Of a stretch of DNA of 64,000 nucleotides, positions 54,929 through 64,000 are shown one piece after another. The notes below the pieces were generated by a model. The model saw nothing but the letters and a program-made list of their open reading frames with translations, was not told the origin of the DNA and searched no databases. Origin of the DNA: Tetragonia tetragonoides. Taxonomy: Eukaryota; Streptophyta; Magnoliopsida; Caryophyllales; Aizoaceae. The position numbers were made by a program, and so were the translations under genes. The stretch lies in assembly GCA_038025085.1 (NCBI GenBank), contig CM076143.1:14679501-14743500 (forward strand), given 5' to 3'. The stretch's first letter is position 1. Every line of letters begins with the position of its first letter.

Positions 54929-55510
54929 ATGGAAATGGAAGAAACCAAAAAACGCCAACACTCCTTCACCGAAACTCAAACCCAAAACCCAACTTCAAAA
55001 AAACCAAAACCAAAACCACAACCACCATCACCACATTCCCCCATCAAAAACAGCAATTTCGACATTTTCTCTCACCTTACACTAGACGAAACAGCTGAAG
55101 AAGACCTCACAAACCTCCTCGACGCGCTTTCTCACGCGCCACCGTGCAAGGTTAAGTTCGTTCCATACCCCTACATTACACCACCATTTGAGCCATCATC
55201 TTCTTACATAACCATCAATGGCAACGAAGAATCATGTGGGTCGTCGTTTTCGGACAACGATTCGTCGTTCATGGCGAGTTTTAACACCGCGGGGCTTAAC
55301 ATTGTTGACCCACTTGAGGTTTTTTGGGCTGAGAGTGGCGGCGCGTGGGATGATGATAAGGGTATGGCGCGTGGGGTTGGGCGTGAGGGTGAGAGCATTG
55401 ATTGGTCACGTGATGTTTGGGGTTGGAATGAAGTTGAGGGCGTGTTTGGTTGTGGGGTAAATGAGGAGAGTTGTGGAAAGGAATTAAAGTTAGTGGAAAA
55501 TGCTGATTAA
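54929..55510 (+). CDS. Unrecognised plant protein, 193 residues, single exon
   Basis: The ATG in the context CCACCATGG starts an uninterrupted frame to TAA. The N-terminus is basic and proline-rich (KKRQH at 8-12, SKKPKPKPQPP near 24-34), which suggests a nuclear signal. A stretch FDIFSHLTLDETAEEDLTNL near residue 47 could form an amphipathic helix, and the C-terminal half is acidic with several tryptophans (VFWAESGGAWDDD). There is no membrane span and no known domain that I can name. GC content is higher than the surroundings (CGCGCGTGGG words near 55338), as in real exons. A TATA box and leader stand in front. I believe it is a real gene but cannot give a function. Confidence 0.75.
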   Translation: MEMEETKKRQHSFTETQTQNPTSKKPKPKPQPPSPHSPIKNSNFDIFSHLTLDETAEEDLTNLLDALSHAPPCKVKFVPYPYITPPFEPSSSYITINGNEESCGSSFSDNDSSFMASFNTAGLNIVDPLEVFWAESGGAWDDDKGMARGVGREGESIDWSRDVWGWNEVEGVFGCGVNEESCGKELKLVENAD

Positions 55511-55886
55511 TTGGAATTTAAGTAGTGCTGATTTTACTTGTGATTAGGGTATTTTTTTTTAAAGATTTTTAATCAAGGGAAAATTAATTTGAGATGAAAT
55601 GGGTCACGGGTGTGAATTTTGGGGGTCTTTTTTGGAATTTGACACACTGTGAATAGAAGAAATTACATGAATGGATGGATAGTCATAGATAGTGAAAATC
55701 AGTGATGACTTAGACTAATGAGAGAATGAGGTGATTAGAAATAGATTTTGGGAATGGAATATAGTTTCATGTTCTTGTTGAATTTATGATATATTATTGC
55801 AGTAGATATTTATTATCTGGTTAATTATTTGGTAAATTATTGGTTGGTTGTTTAAATTGTGAAATGTCATATACTACAAAGTAGTA
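55511..55886. other. 3' flank of the 54929 gene
   Basis: This is the probable 3' UTR and intergenic sequence. Nothing else is seen. Confidence 0.4.
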
Positions 55887-56105
55887 CTCCCTCCGTTTTA
55901 TGAAAATATTTACATTTGCTTTTTCACCGTCTCAAATGTACTACTTTGACCGTAGTTAATTATAAAATTATAATTTTCCAAAAGTATTCTTTAAAATGAA
56001 TATAACAATACCATTTTTATATTATAAATATTTGTATTTTTTCACCAATTCATGGTCAAAGTTTGTAAACTTTGATCTTAAAAAATAAAGTGTAAACATC
56101 TTGGT
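55887..56105. mobile_element. Stowaway-like MITE, one end decayed
   Basis: It starts CTCCCTCCGTTTTATG after TA and contains the usual inner words ACTTTGACCGTAGTTAATTA and GGTCAAAGTTTGTAAACTTT. The right end (ATCTTGGTAAACC) has lost the GGGAG terminus. Confidence 0.65.
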
Positions 56106-56153
56106 AAACCAAATTAAATACAACATTTTGATACCTTCAAGTTTTCACCCTTC

Positions 56154-56209
56154 AAGGCTACAAACTAATCAGGTGTTAGGGAAGGCTACAAACTAATCAG
56201 GTGTTAGGG
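56154..56209. repeat. 28-bp perfect tandem duplication
   Basis: AAGGCTACAAACTAATCAGG followed by TGTTAGGG occurs twice in direct succession with no difference, so the duplication is recent. Confidence 0.95.
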
Positions 56210-56581
56210 ATTTTTATTTGTATAATTAAATCAAGGTATTTGTTTTTATTATTGGGGAGAGAATCACATCTATATGTAAAACATATAGGAGAATAGTAAT
56301 TAGTTTTTCTTTGTGGGGAGGTGGTCGTCTACTCCTCTATTTGAAACCGTCAGCTTATCATAAATGAGTTAACTTGTCCATTGTACATCGTTTGCGTCTT
56401 TGCGGACTATTGCATGCGCTCTTATAGCCAAAAGAATTAGTTTTGATAAATGATTGAGATTATAATACATTCATCACAACATGTACTACTATACAATGTG
56501 AAAATAACATGGTCAAATCGTCTTCACAAAATTCTTTTTAAAGATTTTTTTAAGGCATAGGTTTAGGGATGAAACTACTTA

Positions 56582-56861
56582 GGAGCCGTTTGGTTGTGGG
56601 TAATGTAACAAATTAAAGTGTAAAATATTATGGTGAAGTGGTGATTAGGGTAATGATCAAAGGGGTAATGGATAAAATGAAGAAAATTGAGGGAAAATCA
56701 TTATCCTAGGGAGATGTGGGTTTCTATTAACCCTCAATTGAGGGTAATTATTATCCTCATTCTCACAAAATCTAACCCTCCACTACCTCACATACCTCCA
56801 ATTATAGTCTATAAATCCATTCCATTACCCCATTAATCATTACCCACAACCAAATGACCCC
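56582..56861. mobile_element. Tourist-like (PIF/Harbinger) MITE, 280 bp
   Basis: The left end GGAGCCGTTTGGTTGTGGG and the right end on the other strand GGGGTCATTTGGTTGTGGG are flanked by TTA (56579-56581 and 56862-56864). Inner sequences around GTAATGATTA are also inverted. Confidence 0.88.
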
Positions 56862-57367
56862 TTAATGAATTAATTTGATACCAATATCAACCAGAAAAAA
56901 AAAAGAAAAAAAAAAAGAAAAAAAGCAAGATTAGGTGTGAATTGGATTTTTTTTTTTTTTTTTTTTTTTTTGAGTGAAGGTGTGAATTGGAGTTGGGCAG
57001 TGCTAAAAGCTGGAGTGCTAAAAGCTGGAGCTAGTTTCTCTCCACCTATTTTGATGCTTGGGCAATGGGAACATGAACATGCCATTTTGTTTGCATCACT
57101 GAATATAAACCTGCACATTTCGAAACTTACACTAAAATGTGCATTACAAAACTTGCAGTACCATTTTTGTTCCTTGTCTTTTCTTGTGTTGTTTTCTTTT
57201 TTATAGTACTACTGTACTATCACTATAAGACTAGAATAATGGACAAATTAAACTAAACTAAGGAGAACCCAACACGGAACAGATGAGATTTGTGGTAAAT
57301 AAGTTAATGGTGCTTGCTTATGGGGTGACGTGTGGACGTGTTTAATCACTAATCATAGGACCATTTA

Positions 57368-57400
57368 TATGGTGGCTACCGCATTTGTGTAGCCACCATA
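57368..57400. repeat. 12-bp perfect hairpin
   Basis: TATGGTGGCTAC and GTAGCCACCATA are separated by nine bases. A related GGTGGTAACCACCATA lies at about 57666-57681, so the two may be ends of a small element of about 315 bp. Confidence 0.6.
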
Positions 57401-57401
57401 A

Positions 57402-59880
57402 TAATTAAAATAACTAGTAAGTAGTTCTTACCTTTTGCGTGATTGATTTTATCTATTCTAGCGTCTAATTAAGATCTTTACAAAAATAAAGAGTTGAAAT
57501 TAGGTGTAACTAAACTGACATCATAAGTTTATCTGATACTATAACTTGTTACGATTAAACCCACATTAAAAAAGTTAATCTAAATCGGTTAGTGTCAAGT
57601 ATGAAATTAGTATTACCCAATTGTATTGTAGTGGTTACCAGATTATTATGCTGGTTACAAAAAAGGTGGTAACCACCATACAAACACCACTAATCACTGC
57701 CTCAGTTATTATAGTTAAGACTTAAAACCCTGATTTTGTCACCATAAAATACAAAATTTGATATGAATTTTGGTAAACTAAGGGAAAAGATTACATATAC
57801 ATAATGTGTATCTAACAATATATACCCATTTGATCTCAGCCCTCCATATAGCAAAAATGAAGAATATTCGACCAAACCCACTTGCCTAAGCATGACATCA
57901 GTAGAATTATTTTTAACTCAAAATTTGAACTCAACTTTTGAAATTTTAGATTTAAAATTCAAACTAAAGTGACCGTAATAATTATTATCTCTTCTCCATG
58001 CATCGAAACCAACTTCTGCCCCCACCATGAATGAAATGATTCAGCCATCTTTTCTCTGAACTGCAGACCACCATCCATCGACATTAGTCATCTAGCCAAA
58101 ATTTTCGACATCCCCTCCCGGAATGAATTTTTTCGGTAATTAAAATTTTGCGCTAAAACTTTCGAGTGTGATTATTTCTTGTACATATATACCTTCAACG
58201 AAATTAAACAAAGGAAAATTGGTTATGTTTGATTCTCTAATTAATTGCAGCAATACCCCAACAAAATTTGCCGACGAAACTCAGGCGAGATAAATAATGA
58301 AAATTTTAATATTCGAAATTACACCATTTTTTTCGACGAGATTACAACCAATTATTAACTTATTTTAATAGGATATTATTTTGCTACCAAAGTCTTGACT
58401 AACATCTAAAAGAAATTTTTTTACTGCCAAACTCGTGACTAATACACGAATGTAATAACCCAAAAAACACAAATAGTAAATATTTATACTACCAAAATAT
58501 TCACTAAGGAATTCCATGCGTATAAGATTGAATATTTTTTTTAGAAATTGGTAAATATATTATTCCATATCCAAAGGTATGCCAAAATGGCACCCTCGAT
58601 TATCACCAAAAAAAAAAATATATGGCACCCTGATGTCAAGTCCATACAAGTGCAAGGGATAAACTATACACAAAATTACATCCTCCTAAGAATATCTTCT
58701 GCTTCCTCCCTATACAAACTAATAAATCTGTTGCATATGTTCATCTATATCTGTTTCACTATACTATCCACTACACGAGTTTGCTGTTGGTAATACAACG
58801 ATTACTCTCCACCCAAATCTCATACACTGTGGTAACAAAGGCCACAAATATTCATAACCCCCAAATATTCAAAAAAAAATCAGGGAACGGTCTTCCCCAC
58901 TTATCACTCATTGAATCCGCTATTGGGTAAAGGGAAATAAAGTTTAGGGTTCATATAGATGATTTGACTTAATTGGATGTTTTTTCTTTTTTTGACAGGA
59001 GACTTAATTGGATGTTCAGGTATGGGGTTTAGCATTGTAGACACTCTAATTGCTGCGCGTTCCCAAGGTATTGCCAAATGATGATGATTATAATGGAATA
59101 AAATTGACATAGCATTAATGGCATAAACAACTTTGAGTCCTGCCTAGGATGATTTTTTGAAGACTTTATTTGTTTTTATGTGCAATGGAGAAATAAAACA
59201 GTCTTTTGAGATACAACGAAGTTTCGTTACTAACAACGTCTTGTACTAACGATATTAGAACACTAAGAGATCAAGAAGAAGGCATGTTGAGAGATAAGTG
59301 TGCTTCATGGTTCCATGATACTACCCCCTTTTCTAATTATATATTCACTTTATCTCAAGAGGCTGAGACTTCCTCTATTTATAGAAGAATACATGTCTCT
59401 TATGAACTACTATAACATTTCATTATGTGTCACTCATGAAACATCATGCCTACTAGTATGTGTCTATTCACCAATACCCACAATTAAACCAGTGTGTCTT
59501 TTGTAATAAGACTCTTTCATAAATAGAAATGTGTGAGCCAACATGTATTTTCATACACTACACTATTTTCCAATGATACATGTGTCGTCATAATTCTTTT
59601 TACGTTTCTTTAATTAAAAAATTATTTGAGTGATGAGTTCTCACATGAACTATACTGAACTAAATTTAAATTTGAGGAGAATAGAGCTACGATCCTCTTT
59701 TAATTTTTTATTTTATTTGGTGAGAAAGAGGGATGAAGCCCATTATAGAGAAATCATTCTACTAAAAGAAACATCAATAACATCTTCACTAAGAAGCTTC
59801 GTGGCACCTGCAGGAGGAGCGTGAAACTGGGAGTTGCCAGCATGTCTTGTGTGAACTTAGTCCATCGTGTACCAAGTAAA
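57402..59880. other. No gene seen
   Basis: This is AT-rich intergenic sequence. A CTATTTATAGAAG box near 59374 in a stretch with many short direct words could be part of a copia LTR, but no ends can be fixed. Confidence 0.35.
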
Positions 59881-60289
59881 TTTTAGGGGTGGCTCCAGGT
59901 GAAGTAGGGGGTGGCTCCACTATATTAGAGGGGTGGCGCCAAGTATAAATTTGAGAGGTGGCTCCAGGTGAAGTAGGTGGTGGCTCCACTATTAGAGGGG
60001 TGGCCCCAGGTAACGTAGGGGGTGGCTCCACTATTAGAGGGGTGGTTCCAGGTGAAGTAGGCGATGGTTTTAATATTAGAGGGGTGGCTCCAGGTGAAAT
60101 ATGGGGTGGTTGGCTCCACTATTAGAGGGGTGGCGTCAAATATAAATTTGAGGGGTGGCTCCACTATTAGATGGGTGGCTCCAAGTAAAGTCGGCGGTTA
60201 CTCCACTATTAGAGGGGCGACTCTAGTTAAAGTATGGGGTAGCTTCACTATTAGAGTGGTGACTCCAAGTAAAGTATTGGTCCACCATA
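59881..60289. repeat. 42-bp minisatellite, about nine units
   Basis: The unit is TTAGAGGGGTGGCTCCAGG followed by TGAAGTAGGGGGTGGCTCCACTA. Most units are 42 bp, two carry an extra ATAAATTTGAG segment, and the last units are diverged. Because 42 is a multiple of three, the minus strand keeps an open Pro/Thr-rich frame (VEPPPTSPGATP) through many units; no gene context supports translation. Confidence 0.92.
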
Positions 60290-61800
60290 AAATAATTCTA
60301 CACAAGTTTTTGTAGGGAGTTGCAGCTTGTTCATACTTATTGTGAAAGAAATTGTATTGCGGATCAGTTCGCAAATTATGGGATCAGCTTCCTTTGGGTT
60401 TCCAATTTCCATGTTCATGAAGCTAGGAGTAAGTAGATAAGTTGAGTAGTAATTGGAAAATGGTCTTAGTAGTACGGAGTAAATGTTAGCAAACAGGTCG
60501 GAATCGGTCTGGGTTTGGACAGGTGTGCAGCAAGCCCTACAGTAAGGCCACATTGGAAATTGGACTTGAAGCTGATCGGACCCAACGAGTAATTGTCAAT
60601 GTCACCGACGTCTAGTAATATCCACCTAACTTGTCGTGGGCCATATGTCGGCCCTGTTTTGATTCGATTTAATGGCAAGCCCACATATATTAGTTCACAG
60701 TTCACATCATGAGGAGCAATATTTCTTTTTTGGTTCCACATTCCTATATTTGAGTGTCGAGTGTCGAGTTTCACTCTTTTCATGTGGTTTTTCCTTACTG
60801 ACAAAAATGAATTTTGAGACTTCAGTTTCAATATATTAACTCTTGTATGTGGCATTTGTTTACGTTTACCCTAAAGAGCATCTTTAATGGTTTAATATTA
60901 CTTTTGGTACTAAGATAAGGATATAGAAGGGTGATAAACAAGGTCAAATCCATTGGAGTGAGTTCAAAATACTTCTAGGCCCAAAAAGAAAAGGAGATCA
61001 CCAACAATTTAGTCCAAAACAAACCGCAAAGTAAATGGCTTAACTCAACGTTTTGTAAATGCCAATTTTTATTGCCTAAATTTTGAGTCCACACAGTTTT
61101 GTGGAACTAACAAAATTATGCACTGAATAAAACAAAACTATAATTAAAGACTCGGAATAAAACTTTGAGAAAAAATAAAAATGAAACTATCTTAATTCGG
61201 TCACAATTTCATATCATGATCCAATATACTTGGAGAAGACAGTTTTAGGGAGGAAAGATTAAGTACGTCACTGATGAATGCTTAAGTTCAAGGATATATA
61301 TCTCAAGATTCTATTAAGGTGTTCAGCCCCATTACTCTCTTTGGTTAGCCAAGTTTATGGTTTTGGCACGGGGTTTCCGGTTTTGTGGATGGAGTGAACG
61401 TGGAGATATCATGCCAATTTGCAAGTCAAAGTTTGTACACATGTGGTTCCTCAAGATGTGCTTGGGTGTTAGTTCAATCAAAGATGGAGCCCTTTTTTAC
61501 TGTTCTTGGAGGTGAAATGAGACGTTTTCTTGTATTTCGTGGTGAATTCGAGGCAATGCAGAGATTTGTAAGGTTATGTCTCAAAGTTTTCAATGATGTG
61601 ATTATTCCAATATTATTGGCAACATATATTGCGTGAGATCTATTAAGGTCAACTAATTTATAAGGCTGGCGATATGAGAATATATAATTATATTGTTGTG
61701 ATAAATCTTTTACAAGATCTTTAAAATGACGAAAAGCTTAATCAGTTTCCTAAGTACATTAGATTTAGATCTCTCCTTGTCTATATATATATACCACATG
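60290..61800. other. No gene seen
   Basis: This is intergenic sequence. The minus-strand frame at 60466-60855 and the plus frame at 61385-61636 show no known motif. Confidence 0.35.
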
Positions 61801-61808
61801 AGACATTC

Positions 61809-61888
61809 AGTGTGTGTGTGTGTCATTCAATGTAGGGGTGTGTGTATGTTATATTGTGTGTGTGTGTGTGTGTGTGTGACATTCAATG

Positions 61889-61919
<31 letters not shown>

Positions 61920-61929
61920 TGTGTGTGTA

Positions 61930-61999
<70 letters not shown>

Positions 62000-62000
62000 C
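61809..62000. repeat. Compound GT/CT microsatellite
   Basis: Several (GT)n blocks are interrupted by two copies of GACATTCAATGTAGG-like sequence, then comes a (CT)n block (61932-61986) and a final (GT)n block (61987-61999). Long open frames here are artefacts of the repeat. Confidence 0.95.
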
Positions 62001-64000
62001 AGGCGCCACTATCATCATGTGATGAGAACAAAGTTCCTCTACTATGAGTGTTTAGATTGAAGGTGTAATAATTCTTTCTTTAAGAAAGCATTGTGAGATT
62101 TTAGAGACATTACTTGTGTGGGGAGCTTCCCTTTGTAATTTCTTTTCTGTAGTGAATTGTTATTTGTCAGCACCATCTATGGTTTTCCATAAATTTGAGG
62201 TTTTTTTATGTAAGTCTTATGTCTTGTTCTCCTCTATTGTTTCTTTTATCCTTTCAATATTTTCAATATCTTTTTTTGTCTTTGAGCAAGTACTTAATTG
62301 TTTTCCTTGACGTCCCTTTTCATGGGATATACTCTCTCCGGTGCCCTCTTACATCATTACAAGGTGATCGGGCACCCTTTCCTCAACTCTCGCGCTCACA
62401 CACTTAATAATAACCCCAATCCTATAACCCTAAATTTATAGGCAAAATACTCTTAACCTTAGAGTTACAGTAGAAGAAGAAAATCACATTTTGATAGGAC
62501 ACGTATATGTATGAGATGATAATAACTCCAAGTCTAATAAATTTACATGCAAGTATTCCTAACCCTAAGAGTCAATAGAATAGAGAAATCACATCTTGAT
62601 AAGATAATAGTTTCCTAATGGCTCAATAAGTCTCTAGATATTATCCCATACATATAGTTAACTATATAACATCCAGAACACAAAAACTAGTATAAGATGT
62701 TCTCACCATTAATTTTGATTAGACGACGCATTTTTCAGTGAAACAATAGTCTTATTCATTATAGATGGTCCCCTACATTTTGAACTGATAACCCCAATTT
62801 ACTGTAATTGGTCTCATACAAAACTTGCTCCCTTCGCAACCCCACCGCGCCCCAAAATATCCCCAAAATATATCCCTGAACAAAAATAAGAAACAATCCC
62901 ACAAAAACCAAAATTCCAACAAGCGTCATGTACGTACTTGCTAGCAAACTTTATTGACAACTAATCAATATGTAGTTAGACGCTATTATCTCATTCCTTA
63001 GAGATATTAGATAGAGAATTAAGACCTGTACCCTTCAAGTGAGGCTGAAGGGACAACTGCGTGGCTCAATAAGCTTCGCTAGGGACAGTTCGTCAATGGT
63101 GTACCAAAGATCCTAATCTATAGGTCACCGACCCACCTTTTGTTCTCCTCGTAAATAAGCTAAGGTGAAAGCACGCACTAGCTAGGCATGCATTTTTGTT
63201 TTTTGACTCAAATAATGACCAAAGCAAGAAAATATGTCATGATACATGTGGGAACAACAGTTTGACGATCGGGGAGGGGGGGGGGGCTTTTTTTTGTTAC
63301 ACCGACATATATAATAGTTCGCAAACCACATGCGTCGGGCAAGCCTATTCATCTTTGATGGGCTGACGGGCTCAAGTAGAAGAGCGGGTCTCCTTTCTTT
63401 TAAAAGATAGAGGAGAATTTATCCTTCCTACATGAATGAAAATTTAATCCGCTAACCACTAAATTGTAAGAATGGAGCATTTACCATTTGTGCTCACGTC
63501 TTCCGATTTGTATCTAAAGAACCCCATCTCATGTGAAAAAGTAGTAACCTTTGGTAAGGCAGCAACACTAGCGCTACAAGGTGCAACTGTGGAGCCAACC
63601 AACATGTTGATTGTAGGGAGAAGATAGCAATAGATCACTCTTTTAAATAGCACAAATCTTTCCCATCATTTTCACATCAATTACTTCCAATCATAAAAGT
63701 TAGACTAATGAGTTGATGACCACTACCCTATCCTACTGTTAAAGCATCTCTTTCCATACCCCTCTCCATTTTTTGTGGGCTTAACTAGTAGTAACCTTAG
63801 TTCTCACATTCGGATTGGTGATCCAATCAATTGCACCTTGTGGGTCATCCTAGATTTGCAATATAAAGATTAGAACCAGATTTGAGAATCAAAACTACCT
63901 TTCTTTTTAGAGTTTCCCTCAATCTAGTCAATTGAACGAAACCACATTATTCACAAGATTTTTTTCAAAAAAAATCCATATAAGACAGTTTCACAGTGAG
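62001..64000. other. No gene seen
   Basis: This is intergenic sequence to the right edge. A G run followed by a T run lies at about 63270-63295. A TTTAGTGGTTAGCGGATT word on the minus strand near 63455 resembles a tRNA box A, but no box B follows. I can support no gene. Confidence 0.35.

Noticed and set aside
59881..60289. CRISPR-like array
   Set aside because: The units are contiguous and diverged with no unique spacers; this is a plant minisatellite.
61726..62060. Frames rich in Val/Cys or Thr/His
   Set aside because: They arise from GT and CT microsatellites.

Overview
This window is nuclear DNA from a flowering plant, most likely a eudicot. It is AT-rich, carries two large intron-rich housekeeping genes, and is packed with plant transposable elements: Ty1/copia, Ty3/gypsy chromovirus, L1-type LINE, SINE-like, hAT, PIF/Harbinger (Tourist-like), Stowaway and Helitron. 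Nothing in the sequence lets me name the species. No bacterial, organellar or viral genes are seen apart from the retroelements.

Three host genes are supported. (1) 13657-23528 (+): a 15-exon gene for a 511-residue WD40 protein of the MSI4/FVE family, a nuclear histone-binding subunit of chromatin-repressor complexes and part of the autonomous flowering pathway. (2) 29131-34220 (+): a 7-exon gene for a 636-residue transmembrane-nine (TM9SF/EMP70) protein of the Golgi/endosome, ending in a KXD-type retrieval signal. (3) 54929-55510 (+): a single-exon gene for a 193-residue acidic protein with a basic N-terminal patch, which I do not recognise. I rebuilt all exon joins of the first two genes from GT/AG borders; every join keeps frame and the protein lengths match the families.

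Layout. 1-3927 is the remains of a gypsy chromovirus: the end of its polyprotein, two polypurine-tract/LTR junctions in series, and a 2.7-kb LTR with very long CT runs. 3928-5125 is a tandem group of Helitron ends. 6.3-13.4 kb is a nest: a gypsy LTR end holding a complete hAT element (7049-7614), a GGATAC-rich element holding a 3.4-kb Helitron (9919-13282), and inside the Helitron a 5'-truncated LINE plus what looks like a captured first exon of ribosomal protein S24. The MSI4/FVE gene follows, with its TATA box only about 130 bp from this nest. 24.4-28 kb is a row of small DNA elements. The TM9 gene follows. 35-37 kb holds another Helitron and a SINE-like piece. 37502-43162 is a complete, apparently very young copia element on the minus strand, with LTRs of equal length and no differences seen by eye and a perfect 5-bp target duplication. 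43.2-46.8 kb holds further small elements, 47.0-51.96 kb a decayed L1-type LINE, and 52928-54743 a complete 1.8-kb hAT element that stops about 110 bp before the TATA box of the third gene. The last 8 kb hold Tourist- and Stowaway-type elements, a 42-bp minisatellite, microsatellites and long stretches in which I see nothing.

The host genes do not form a pathway together; the link between them is the transposon load in their introns and promoters. I see no clear sign of a new enzymatic system. The most notable structures are the RPS24-capturing Helitron with its nested LINE, the head-to-tail Helitron ends, and the in-frame 42-bp minisatellite.
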